Notes under the pieces: generated by a model
Told to the model about the DNA's origin: nothing
Databases searched by the model: none
What the model saw: only the letters and a program-made list of their open reading frames with translations
Translations under genes and position numbers: made by a program
Virus record (IMG/VR): IMGVR_UViG_3300025073_000155
Span: 1-26,482 of that record
DNA from: a virus
Length of the DNA: 26,482 nt
Reading direction: 5' to 3' (one strand)
Part shown: positions 6,106 through 14,952 of the stretch, one piece after another
Numbering within the stretch: the first letter of the stretch is position 1
Layout of the letters: the number at the start of each line of letters is the position of its first letter

Positions 6106-6621
6106 ATGGCACACCGAGAGACAGCCCGGCACCGCGATGCCTTCGAGGTGTGGTGGGGCGCTGACAGGGCTGCGGAGCCTGTGCGGAGATTGTGCGGCGT
6201 CTCACAGGATACCGTCTGCCGCTGGATTGAGTGGTTCGGTTGGCACGCCCGTGCCGACGCCCGTGACGCCGCCGTCAAGGCGAAGGCCGACCGCGACGCG
6301 GTGGGCCGACGCCTGCGGATGCAGCAGAAGCACCGTGAAGCTGGCGAGGCTTTGCGGCAGCGCGGCGTCGAGCACCTGGTGCATAACAAGATCGCTTCTG
6401 CGCGTGACGCCATCGCCGCCGTGAAGGCCGGTGTGGACATCGAGCGAACCGCTGAGGGCCTGCCCACCGACATCCTGGCAATGATGAGTGCCGATGCAGA
6501 CACAATCGACACCGAGATCGAGGTCCTTCTCGCGCGAAGACTCGCGGCGGCTGGCGATCCTCCTGAAGATCCGCGAGACGAAGGCGGTGGTGAAGAGGGC
6601 TGCCTCGCGTCCGGCGAGTGA
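6106..6621 (+). CDS. terS: Terminase small subunit (probable)
   Basis: A 171-residue protein. Residues about 10-45 (RDAFEVWWGADRAAEPVRRL, CGVSQDTVCRWIEWFGW) form an HTH of the kind used by small terminases to bind the packaging site. The rest is helical with many Arg/Lys and Ala, fitting an oligomerising ring domain, and the end is Asp/Glu/Gly-rich. TerS recognises phage DNA and hands it to the large subunit for translocation into the prohead. The call rests mainly on the HTH plus position directly before TerL, which it overlaps by up to 134 bases, an unusually long overlap. Confidence 0.75.
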   Translation: MAHRETARHRDAFEVWWGADRAAEPVRRLCGVSQDTVCRWIEWFGWHARADARDAAVKAKADRDAVGRRLRMQQKHREAGEALRQRGVEHLVHNKIASARDAIAAVKAGVDIERTAEGLPTDILAMMSADADTIDTEIEVLLARRLAAAGDPPEDPRDEGGGEEGCLASGE

Positions 6622-7999
6622 TGTCTGGCGAGCGCTCCCCGGTCCGCAGACGGCGGCCTATCACAGCCAGGCTGACGTCACTGGCTATGGCGGCGCGGCC
6701 GGTGGCGGCAAGACGGATCTGCTGCTGGGTATCGCCGGCACACAGCACCAGCGCAGCATCCTCTTCCGGCGCGTCTTCCCATCCTTGGCGGCAGTGATCG
6801 ATCGCAGCAAGGAGCTCTTCGGGCAGGCGGGCGCCTACAACGAGGGGCAGCATCGGTGGCGGCTATCCGGCAGACGCACCGTAGAGTTTGCCAGCGTGCA
6901 GCTCGAAACGGACCTGCGCAAGTTCCAGGGCCAGCCGCACGATCTGGTTGCCATTGATGAGGCGACCGAGTTCCCGGAGCGCTTCGTGCGCTTCCTGTCC
7001 GGCTGGAACCGGACCACGCTGCCTGGGCAGCACTGCCGGATCGTGATGACGTTCAACCCTCCCACCGAGGAATCGGGGAAATGGGTCATTCGCTTTTTTG
7101 GACCCTGGGTCGATCGTGACCACGCCCACCCGGCCAGGGACGGCGAGCTCCGTTGGTATGCCATGGTCGACGGCGAGGAGCGAGAGTACCTCACACGGCA
7201 GGACGTGCCGGCCGGACTTGAGGCGAAGAGCCGCACATTCTTTCACGCCACGCTTGCCGACAACCCCTACCTGGCGGATGCCGGTTACGGTGCCACCATT
7301 GATTCGCTGCCGGAGCCGCTGCGGAGCATTCTTCGGGGGAGCTTCGACGCTGCGCGTCAGGAGGACCCGTGGCAGGTATGCCCGACCGCCTGGGTGGAGG
7401 CTGCACAGGCGCGGTGGGAAAGTGCTGGGCAGGGCAACGTGCCTCTTTCGTGCATCGGGGTGGATGTGGCGCGCGGCGGCAAGGATCAGACGGTGTTGGC
7501 CTTGTGCTACGGATCGTGGTTTGCTCCCCTCCAGAAGTACCCGGGCAAGTCAACGCCCGATGGTGACAGCGTGGCCGGCCTGGTCATACGGGCGAATCCC
7601 GGCAACGCGTCCATCCACATTGACGTGATCGGCGTGGGCGCTTCGGCGTATGACAGCCTGCGCAAGACGTATCCTGCCACGCGCGGCGTGAACTTCGGCG
7701 AGGGGACCGACGCGAGAGACAAGAGCGGAACGCTCGGCTTCGCGAACGTGCGGGCTGCCTGCTTTTGGCGGCTGCGCGAAGCGTTGGATCCTGCCAGTGG
7801 AATGGAGATCGCCTTGCCACCCGACCCAGAACTGCGCTCTGACCTCTGTGCGCTGCACTGGGAGCCGCGCGGGGGGCGAATTGTCGTGGAGAGCAAAGAG
7901 GACATCGCAGAGCGTCTCCACCGCAGCACCGACTGCGGAGACGCGGTTGCCCTCCACTTTGCCCCGATCAAGCCGTCGTGGATAGCGAGGGCCTACTGA
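6488..7999 (+). CDS. terL: Terminase large subunit (ATPase-nuclease)
   Basis: A 503-residue packaging motor. The ATPase has Walker A GAAGGGKT (69-76), Walker B LVAIDE (153-158, catalytic Glu 158) and a coupling-type motif TFNPP (188-192). The RNase H-like nuclease follows with D326 in CIGVDVARGG, D379 in HIDVIGVG and D482/D485 in STDCGDAVAL. The enzyme pumps DNA through the portal and cuts concatemers. The start GTG 6488 (or ATG 6494) lies inside TerS; the N-terminus RSFSREDSRRLAILLKIRE looks genuine, so the overlap is kept. A GTG near 6590 is a shorter alternative. The stop overlaps the next start as TGATG. Confidence 0.93.
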   Translation: MPMQTQSTPRSRSFSREDSRRLAILLKIRETKAVVKRAASRPASDVWRALPGPQTAAYHSQADVTGYGGAAGGGKTDLLLGIAGTQHQRSILFRRVFPSLAAVIDRSKELFGQAGAYNEGQHRWRLSGRRTVEFASVQLETDLRKFQGQPHDLVAIDEATEFPERFVRFLSGWNRTTLPGQHCRIVMTFNPPTEESGKWVIRFFGPWVDRDHAHPARDGELRWYAMVDGEEREYLTRQDVPAGLEAKSRTFFHATLADNPYLADAGYGATIDSLPEPLRSILRGSFDAARQEDPWQVCPTAWVEAAQARWESAGQGNVPLSCIGVDVARGGKDQTVLALCYGSWFAPLQKYPGKSTPDGDSVAGLVIRANPGNASIHIDVIGVGASAYDSLRKTYPATRGVNFGEGTDARDKSGTLGFANVRAACFWRLREALDPASGMEIALPPDPELRSDLCALHWEPRGGRIVVESKEDIAERLHRSTDCGDAVALHFAPIKPSWIARAY

Positions 8000-8136
8000 T
8001 GGGCGCACCCCTTACACTTGCGCTGACGGTCGGCCTGATCGTCCTCAGCATCGGCGCGGCCCTGCTCATTCTGGCCGGCCCCTCTCTGTTCCTTTACCTG
8101 CTCCTGGCCGGGGCGGTGCGGAGGCTTCGGAAGTGA
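7999..8136 (+). CDS. Tiny hydrophobic membrane protein, 45 aa
   Basis: ATG 7999 overlaps the TerL stop (TGATG) and the stop overlaps the portal start (GTGA), so it is coupled on both sides. The product is almost all hydrophobic: LTLALTVGLIVLSIGAALLI and a second stretch PSLFLYLLLAGAV, then a basic end RRLRK, consistent with one long or two short membrane spans and a cytoplasmic tail. The function is unknown; a holin-like or membrane-anchoring role would be speculation. The exact coupling on both sides is the main evidence that it is translated. Confidence 0.62.
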   Translation: MGAPLTLALTVGLIVLSIGAALLILAGPSLFLYLLLAGAVRRLRK

Positions 8137-10556
8137 GCATATTGACGAAGGTGCGCGAGCTTCTCGCCGATGGCGCCAAGCGCACGATCCGGCTGGGCGG
8201 CACCGGCGCGGGGTTCAACGCCGGCGACAGCTTCATCCGTGCCGACCTGCTCACCAGGAGGCGGCGCGAGGAGCGAGAGTGGAAGATTGAGCTCGGCGAT
8301 CTGTGGGGTACGAATATCGTCCTGTCGTGCCTCAACTGGGAGGCGCGCCAGTTCCCACGCGCCCGGCAAGTGGTCTACCGGCCCGGCCCCGAAGGCCAGC
8401 CCGTGATCCTGCCGGACCATCCCGCGCTGCCGCTCCTGCGGCGGCCGAACAACTACATGACGCCGCGCAACCTGTGGGCGGCCGTGCTTTTGTCGCTCAA
8501 CTGTGAGGGCATCGCCTACCTGTGGGCTGAGCGCGACGGGGCCGGCGCCATCATGGGCCTGCATTACCTGCCCCACTTCGCCGTCCAGCCGAAGGAGAGT
8601 GGTGACGTCGCCGCGCCCGTGTCGCATTACGAGTACCAGGTGGGTGCCATCCGGGTGCGCATGGCTCCGATAGGCCAGCCGGGGGGTCTGCCCGAGATCG
8701 TGTGTTTGCGTCACGGGGTGGACCCCCGAAACCGCCTGAAGGGGCTCGGGCCGCTTTCGGCGATCTTTCGTGAGGCGTTCACCGATGAGGAGGGGGCGGC
8801 GGCGGCAGCCACCCTCCTGGAGAACATGGGAGTGCCGGGTGCGGTCTTCTCGCCGCGAATGATCCCGGAGGGGATGGACCCGAACCATCTCGTGCCGCCC
8901 GAGTTCGCGGAGACCGTGAAGCGGCTCTACCGCGAGAACACGACAGGGGCGAACCGGGGCGGGGCCATTGTGCTCTCCGTGCCGTTCGAGGTGACGTTCC
9001 CCGCGATCTCCCCCGGCGTGGACCTAGGCCGGCTGCGTGACATCCCCGAAGAGCGCATCACGGCGGCCATGGGGTACCCCGCTGCCATCGTCGGCCTTGG
9101 CGCGGGCTTGGCACAGACGACGAACCGGGCCACCGCCGACGCCCTCGAGCGCTGGGCGTGGCAACACGGCATTATGCCAAGATGCGGCATGATAGACGAG
9201 GGGATGACGCTGCAGCTCATGCCGCAGTTCTACCCCTACGGCGCCGAGGAAGGTGACGAGTTCGGGCGAGACTACGCGGGCATCGAGGCGCTGCAAGAGA
9301 AAGAGGCCGAGCAGTACAAGCGCCTGACGGATGCCGTAGGAGGGCCGTGGCTGGCGGCGAATGAAGCCCGGGCCCAGGTCGGACTGCCGCCGTTGCCTGG
9401 GGGCGACGAGCTGCGAAGCCGGGCGCCGGCCGCTGCGCCGGGCGCTACGGGCGCCACCGGGGAGGAGGGCGGCGGTAAGGCGCGCCGCCCTTTTCAGACG
9501 AAGCAGATCTCCGGCCCGGCGCCGGACCTGTTTGCTACCCTTGACGAGTTTCGGGCCGCACTGGCCGCGCGCGAAGCGTCGGCCATCGCCGACATGGAGG
9601 CGGCTTACCAGGTCGTCGCTGATGCTGTGCAGCAGCGCCTCGACCTGCTGGAGGCGCGCATGGTCGAGGCGGCAGCGGCAGGCGAGGAGATCACGGAGGG
9701 CTGGCTGTGGCGGCAGGAGCGCTATCAGGCGCTGTTGACGCAGGCCGAGCGCAGCATGACCGATCTCTCCCGCGACGGAGTGCCTGTCCTCACCGCGCAC
9801 CAGGCCGGCTACGCCGAGGCGGCGCTCGGTCATGCCGAGACGCTCACACACGCCGCCATGGGCGATGGGCCGGCTGGCGTCAGCGTGATCTGGCACCGGG
9901 TACCGTCGTCGGCCATCGAGTCGCTTGTTGGGTTTGCCAGCGACGGCTCCCCCCTGGCCGACCTGATCGCCGAGCTCGCCGTACCGTTCCGCGAGACGCT
10001 CCGCGAGGGCCTGATGGAGGGGATCGGCCTCGGCATCAGCCCCCGCGAAGTGGCGCGGCGGGTGGCGCCGGGAGTAGACGGCTTCCGTCGCCGCGTGCTC
10101 ACCATCATGCGCACGGAGACCATGCGCGCCTACCGCGAGGCGGCGCGTCAGAACTATGCCGCCAACGACGTGGTGATCGGCATCCACTGGGTAGCAACGC
10201 TCGATACCCGGACCTGTCCGAGCTGCTGGGCCCTGCACGGCACGCTGCTGCCGCCAGGCAGCGTCATTGATGACCATCCCAACGGCCGCTGCGTCGGGGT
10301 GCCCGCGACGAAGAGCTGGCGGGAGGTCGTCGGCGACCCGACGCTGCCGGACACCCGGCCGGCGATTGAGCCGGGCGAGGCGATCTTCGGGCGCCTGGCG
10401 GCGGGCCAGCAGCGGGAGATCCTGGGCGACGGGATGTACGAGCGGTGGGCGGCCGGCGAAGTGCCGTTTGCGCGGCTGAGCGTGCAGGTGGACGACCCGC
10501 GTTGGGGCACCATGCGCCGGGCCGCGACCATTGCGGAGGCGACGGGAGCACAATGA
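8133..10556 (+). CDS. Portal protein fused to a MuF-type head morphogenesis domain
   Basis: An 807-residue protein starting at GTG 8133. Residues 1 to about 430 are HK97-type portal: RREEREWKIELGDLWGTNIV, FRQ-like 'LNWEARQFPRA', 'LPLLRRPNNYMT', 'GIAYLWAERD', 'VCLRHGVDPRN' and the late 'LPPLPGGDE' stretch that closes portal domains. A Gly/Ala-rich linker follows. The second half is MuF-like: a long helical part, 'VLTIMRTETMRAYREAAR', then TRTCPSCWALHG (about 692) and DDHPNGRC (about 714), the usual Cys/His end of this domain. The portal forms the DNA channel and anchors the terminase; MuF proteins act in head assembly, sometimes ejected. Separate genes are more common, so the fusion is notable though known in other phages. 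Confidence 0.9.
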   Translation: MSILTKVRELLADGAKRTIRLGGTGAGFNAGDSFIRADLLTRRRREEREWKIELGDLWGTNIVLSCLNWEARQFPRARQVVYRPGPEGQPVILPDHPALPLLRRPNNYMTPRNLWAAVLLSLNCEGIAYLWAERDGAGAIMGLHYLPHFAVQPKESGDVAAPVSHYEYQVGAIRVRMAPIGQPGGLPEIVCLRHGVDPRNRLKGLGPLSAIFREAFTDEEGAAAAATLLENMGVPGAVFSPRMIPEGMDPNHLVPPEFAETVKRLYRENTTGANRGGAIVLSVPFEVTFPAISPGVDLGRLRDIPEERITAAMGYPAAIVGLGAGLAQTTNRATADALERWAWQHGIMPRCGMIDEGMTLQLMPQFYPYGAEEGDEFGRDYAGIEALQEKEAEQYKRLTDAVGGPWLAANEARAQVGLPPLPGGDELRSRAPAAAPGATGATGEEGGGKARRPFQTKQISGPAPDLFATLDEFRAALAAREASAIADMEAAYQVVADAVQQRLDLLEARMVEAAAAGEEITEGWLWRQERYQALLTQAERSMTDLSRDGVPVLTAHQAGYAEAALGHAETLTHAAMGDGPAGVSVIWHRVPSSAIESLVGFASDGSPLADLIAELAVPFRETLREGLMEGIGLGISPREVARRVAPGVDGFRRRVLTIMRTETMRAYREAARQNYAANDVVIGIHWVATLDTRTCPSCWALHGTLLPPGSVIDDHPNGRCVGVPATKSWREVVGDPTLPDTRPAIEPGEAIFGRLAAGQQREILGDGMYERWAAGEVPFARLSVQVDDPRWGTMRRAATIAEATGAQ

Positions 10557-10774
10557 ACCAGGTTCAGACGCAGGGAGCCAAGCAAATCCGGGAGGCAGTG
10601 GTCATTGCGGCGCTGGCGGGGTTGGTGAACGGGCTTATCAGCTGGGGGCTGGAGCGTGCCAAGGAGGCGGCAAAAGACCGTCGCGAGCAGAAGGCGAGAT
10701 CCAGGCCGGAAGTACCGCCGAGGGTAGAGACGGGCGGCCGCGAGTCCGCGAAGCGGCCGGATGGCAGTGGGTAG
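10553..10774 (+). CDS. Small single-span membrane protein, 73 aa
   Basis: ATG 10553 overlaps the portal stop (ATGA). One hydrophobic helix (AVVIAALAGLVNGLISWGL, about residues 15-33) is followed by a highly charged, Lys/Arg/Glu-rich tail of forty residues. The family is not recognised. A short span plus charged tail is also seen in some holin-type and virion-associated proteins, so no function is assigned. A terminator-like hairpin lies 26 bases after its stop, so it probably ends one transcription segment. Confidence 0.58.
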   Translation: MNQVQTQGAKQIREAVVIAALAGLVNGLISWGLERAKEAAKDRREQKARSRPEVPPRVETGGRESAKRPDGSG

Positions 10775-10800
10775 GACGCGGCGCTTACATCGGGTGTATG

Positions 10801-10823
10801 GGGCCGGCAGGTGCCGGCCCTTT
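10801..10823 (+). terminator. GC-rich hairpin with short T run after the portal segment
   Basis: GGGCCGGCA (10801-10809) pairs with TGCCGGCCC (10812-10820), followed by TTT. It lies in the 98-base gap before the protease gene. The T run is short, so readthrough into the head genes is likely; it may tune capsid expression. Confidence 0.5.
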
Positions 10824-10872
10824 CCATTGGTTGCCCGGCGGGGCCGGGAGGGGCGACGGGGTGAGGTGAAGC

Positions 10873-12033
10873 ATGAAGGCGATACGCCTGGAACCTAAGA
10901 TTTTGCCGTTTCGGCAGCTCAAGATGCTTGAGGAGGGCGACGGCGGGGCGACCGGGTATCCCTCGGAGACCGGACGCCTGGACGACGGCGGCGACGTCGT
11001 GCTCAAGGGTGCCTTCACGCAGGGCGACGACCTGGCGCAGTTCCTCACCCGTGGCTTCATTGCGCGCGACCACGACTGGTCCATGGAGGGCGCCATCGGC
11101 ATGCCCACTGTCGCACGGGAGGATGATTTCGGCCTCTACTCCGAGTTCGTCTTCCATGGCACCTCCGACGTGCAGCGCATTCGCCAGAAGATGCGCGAGC
11201 GGCATGAGCGGAAGCTGGGCGTCTTCCTCTCCATCGGTTATCTCGCATGGAGCATCCGCGTGCTGATGCCTGATCAGTACGCCGAGGAGCTGCCGAAGGT
11301 GCTCAAGCCGGAGGCGCTGGAGGAGAGTATGGCGAAGAGCCGGCAGTTCTCCAAGATCCGCTTGCTACCCCGCGTGAAGCTGTACGAGTACTCGGTCGTC
11401 ACCGTGCCGATGCTGGCCACCGCTGAGGTAGTGGCCGTGAAAGCGGCCGGAGAGGGGGGCACCGTGGATGCATTCGAGCAGTTCAAATCTCAGTACCTCG
11501 GCGCTATGGCGGAGGCCGAAGCCTGCTACGCCGCGATCAACGACCTCATCTGGTCGCTCCAGTGGCGCCTGATCGAGCCGGCGCTCTTCGACAGCGAGAT
11601 ACCGGCCGACGAGCGCATGGAGCGCATGAAGGCCGGCCTGGAGGAGTTCGGCGATCTGTGCGTGCAGATCGCCACCGGCATGATGGCGATGGCGCCGACC
11701 ATCCGGCCCGTGTCGGATGAAGCGATGGAGGAGATGAGCGTCAAGGCGCTCGTCGGCCTCCCGTTCGGAGAGCACACGAGGGCGCTGGGAACGGCGCTCT
11801 CCACATACCTGCAGCGAGCCTCGTGGGACCGCGAGCGGCGGCAGGAGAAGGGCCGGCCGATCAGCCATGCTGACGCCGTGTCGGCGCTGGCGGCCACCCT
11901 GGCCAGCGGGGGCGAGACGCTCACAGCGCTCCTCCCCGCGCCGGAGCCGGTGAAGGCCGACCCGGCGGCGGTGGAGGCCGCGCTGGCCCGCTTCCGCGAT
12001 GTCGAGGCACGCCTCGTTGGCGTGCCTGCCTGA
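10873..12033 (+). CDS. HK97-type prohead protease with C-terminal scaffold-like region
   Basis: A 386-residue protein. The first 185 residues fit the U35 prohead protease fold: catalytic His in RDHDW (H67), catalytic Ser in FLSIGY (S120), and the closing KLYEYSVVTVPMLATAEV. The enzyme processes capsid and scaffold during head maturation. The remaining 200 residues are helical (DAFEQFKSQYLGAMAEAEAC onward) and may act as scaffold, since no separate scaffold gene is present. GTGAGG and nearby purines give the ribosome site. It is followed 17 bases later by the major capsid gene. Confidence 0.87.
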   Translation: MKAIRLEPKILPFRQLKMLEEGDGGATGYPSETGRLDDGGDVVLKGAFTQGDDLAQFLTRGFIARDHDWSMEGAIGMPTVAREDDFGLYSEFVFHGTSDVQRIRQKMRERHERKLGVFLSIGYLAWSIRVLMPDQYAEELPKVLKPEALEESMAKSRQFSKIRLLPRVKLYEYSVVTVPMLATAEVVAVKAAGEGGTVDAFEQFKSQYLGAMAEAEACYAAINDLIWSLQWRLIEPALFDSEIPADERMERMKAGLEEFGDLCVQIATGMMAMAPTIRPVSDEAMEEMSVKALVGLPFGEHTRALGTALSTYLQRASWDRERRQEKGRPISHADAVSALAATLASGGETLTALLPAPEPVKADPAAVEAALARFRDVEARLVGVPA

Positions 12034-12050
12034 CCACGAGGAGAACGATC

Positions 12051-13379
12051 ATGGAGACTATGCTGATTGTCGGCCTGCTGTGTGCGGCGCTGTGCCTCGC
12101 CACGACGCTGCAGGAGGCCGGGGCGCAGCTTCGAGCGAAGAGCGAGGAGCTGCGCAAGTACATCTCGGATCACCAGGCCAAGGGGCCGGATGGCAACCCG
12201 GTGAAGGACGACAAAGGGCAGATCTTGCCCGACTTCACCGCCGACGAGATCGTCGAGTTCAACAAGCGCAACGATGAGCTCACCGAGATCGGCAAGACGT
12301 TCGACGCGCTGCGTGCCGTGGCCGAGGTGCCGGCCGCCATCGAGAGACACCTGAAGTACCTCAACGAGCCGGCGCTCACACTGCCCGAAGTGGCGGTGCG
12401 CCAGCCGGGCCACGACGCCAGGGCGCGGAAGAGCCTGGGCGAGCTCGTTGTGGAGCACAAGGAGTTCACCTCGCGCATCGAGGCGATCCGGGCCGGCGCC
12501 GACGCGGCGAAGCAGTTCGTCATCGAATTGCCGGCCGTCGAGATGAAGACGCTGATGGAGCGCGCTACAGGCTTCGACCCGGAGACCACACGCCAGGATC
12601 GGATCGTGCTCTCGGCACAGCGCCCGGTGCGGGTGCCGGACCTGATCCCCACGACCACGACCTCCATTGATACCATCCGGTACATGGAGGAGACGACGTT
12701 CACCAACAACGCGGCCCCGGCGGCTGAGGGCGCGGCTGTTGGTGAGGCGGCGCTGGCCTACACGGAGCGGAGCACGCCGATTGAGAAGATCGGCACCTGG
12801 CTGCCGATCACCGACGAGCAGTTGGCGGACGTGCCCCAGCTCCGCGACCTGATCGACAACCGCCTGCGGGTGATGCTCGCGATGGCGGAGGAGAATCAGC
12901 TCGTAAACGGCTCGGGAACGACCCCGCAGCTCATCGGGCTGCTGAACAAGCCCTCCATCCAGACGCAGGCTAAGGGGACGGATACGATCCCCGACGCCAT
13001 CTACAAGGCGTTTACCAAGGTGCGGTGGACGGGCTACGCTGAGCCTTCGGGGGTCATTCTCCACCCCAACGACTGGCAGGACGTGCGGCTCCTCAAGGAC
13101 GCCAACGGGAATTACATCTTCGGCAGCCCGGCGGACGCCGGCCCGGAGCGGATCTGGGGGAAGCCGGTCGTGATTACCAACGTGATCGCGGAGAACACCG
13201 GCCTGACCGCCGACTTCCAGCTCTACTGCCAGGCGTTCGAGCGGGCCGGCGTGGTCATCGAGAGCACGAACACCCACAGCGACTGGTTCCCCAGCTTCAA
13301 GTTGGCGATCCGTATCGCCAAAAGGGGCTGCCTCGTGATCTACCGGGCAGCGGCCGTCTGCACCGTGACCGGCCTGTGA
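12051..13379 (+). CDS. Major capsid protein, HK97 fold
   Basis: A 442-residue protein preceded by GAGGAG at a good distance. Helical residues about 25-115 (QLRAKSEELRKYISDHQAKG, then DELTEIGKTFDALR) correspond to the delta domain that acts as internal scaffold and is removed by the protease. The body has the HK97-fold order: P.RVPDLIPTTTTSIDTIRYME, then STPIEKIGTWLPITDEQLAD, a spine-helix region, GVILHPNDWQDVRLLKD, 'GKPVVITNVI' and a hydrophobic end. An oddity is the N-terminus METMLIVGLLCAALCLATT, which resembles a membrane segment or signal peptide, unexpected for a capsid protein. ATG 12060 is an alternative start but keeps the hydrophobic part. Confidence 0.92.
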   Translation: METMLIVGLLCAALCLATTLQEAGAQLRAKSEELRKYISDHQAKGPDGNPVKDDKGQILPDFTADEIVEFNKRNDELTEIGKTFDALRAVAEVPAAIERHLKYLNEPALTLPEVAVRQPGHDARARKSLGELVVEHKEFTSRIEAIRAGADAAKQFVIELPAVEMKTLMERATGFDPETTRQDRIVLSAQRPVRVPDLIPTTTTSIDTIRYMEETTFTNNAAPAAEGAAVGEAALAYTERSTPIEKIGTWLPITDEQLADVPQLRDLIDNRLRVMLAMAEENQLVNGSGTTPQLIGLLNKPSIQTQAKGTDTIPDAIYKAFTKVRWTGYAEPSGVILHPNDWQDVRLLKDANGNYIFGSPADAGPERIWGKPVVITNVIAENTGLTADFQLYCQAFERAGVVIESTNTHSDWFPSFKLAIRIAKRGCLVIYRAAAVCTVTGL

Positions 13380-13395
13380 GCCTTCTCGTGGCTGA

Positions 13396-14538
<1,143 letters not shown>

Positions 14539-14552
14539 CGACTGTGGGGAGG

Positions 14553-14575
14553 GCGGCAGAGCTGCCGCTTTCCTT
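14553..14575 (+). terminator. Terminator-like hairpin after the fibre gene
   Basis: GCGGCA (14553-14558) pairs with TGCCGC (14563-14568) around GAGC, followed by TTTCCTT. It lies 15 bases after the fibre stop and before the convergent reverse-strand gene, fitting a terminator of the head transcript. Confidence 0.58.
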
Positions 14576-14600
14576 GCAGGCCAGCATTGAGGCCACTTCG

Positions 14601-14792
14601 TCAGGGCGCAGCAGCAGCCGATCTGTCGGGCGCCTCCTCTCGTAGCGCCTGCTGTGCCGCGCGCCGCTCTTCGGCGGCAAGCGCCTTGCGCAGCAGCCAG
14701 CCGGCGTGCATCGCCGCCGGCCTCCGGTTGCGTACTGCCGAGCGCACCAGGCGCTCGGCAGTCTCGGTGTCCAAATCGAGAATGATCCGCAT
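14601..14792 (-). CDS. Ribbon-helix-helix (Arc/CopG-like) DNA-binding protein, reverse strand
   Basis: A 63-residue product read against the surrounding late genes. The start is the ATG at 14792 because GAGGAGGG sits seven bases upstream; the ATG at 14819 lies inside the predicted -10 box. MRIILDLDTETAERLVRSAV gives the beta ribbon and first helix; RNRRPAAMHAGWLLRKALAA gives the second helix typical of Arc/CopG/antitoxin-type dimers. Such proteins repress promoters, often their own. It is alone, with no toxin partner beside it on the same strand. It is placed as a moron between the fibre and glycosyltransferase genes, with a promoter and a tandem repeat just upstream that could be its operator. 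Confidence 0.68.
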   Translation of the reverse strand: MRIILDLDTETAERLVRSAVRNRRPAAMHAGWLLRKALAAEERRAAQQALREEAPDRSAAAAP

Positions 14793-14814
14793 GGGGAAGC
14801 CCTCCTCGCTATGA

Positions 14815-14823
14815 ATCATAGCA
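14815..14823 (-). promoter_or_regulatory. Extended -10 promoter for the ribbon-helix-helix gene
   Basis: On the reverse strand TGC-TATGAT reads as an extended -10 (TGn plus TATGAT, five of six). Transcription would start near 14808, right at the GAGGAGGG ribosome site, giving a very short leader. No good -35 box is visible, as is common for extended -10 promoters. Confidence 0.5.
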
Positions 14824-14844
14824 CAGGAGGGCCGAGCAAGAACA

Positions 14845-14866
14845 GGCAGTGAAGTGGCAGTGAAGT
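14845..14866. repeat. Perfect tandem 11-bp repeat, candidate operator
   Basis: GGCAGTGAAGT occurs twice in direct succession (14845-14855 and 14856-14866), one helical turn apart. It lies about 25 bases upstream of the reverse-strand -10 box and ahead of the forward glycosyltransferase gene. Direct repeats with one-turn spacing are classic ribbon-helix-helix operators, hence the inference. Confidence 0.5.
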
Positions 14867-14926
14867 TAGCTCCGCAGTTCTCCCCCCAGCAGCGTCAGCA
14901 GGCCGGCCCAGCCGCCCGGGCCGAAG

Positions 14927-14945
14927 CCCTCCCGCAGCGGGAGGG
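14927..14945 (+). promoter_or_regulatory. Hairpin hiding the glycosyltransferase ribosome site
   Basis: CCCTCCCG (14927-14934) pairs perfectly with CGGGAGGG (14938-14945) around CAG. The right arm contains the Shine-Dalgarno sequence GGGAGGG, seven bases before ATG 14953. When folded, the ribosome could not bind, so translation should be low unless something opens the stem. A ribosome coming from the in-frame GTG 14854 would do this. Confidence 0.55.
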
Positions 14946-14952
14946 ATGGACT

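Noticed and set aside
9024-10553. Long reverse-strand frame opposite the portal-MuF gene
   Set aside because: Antisense shadow without family motifs.
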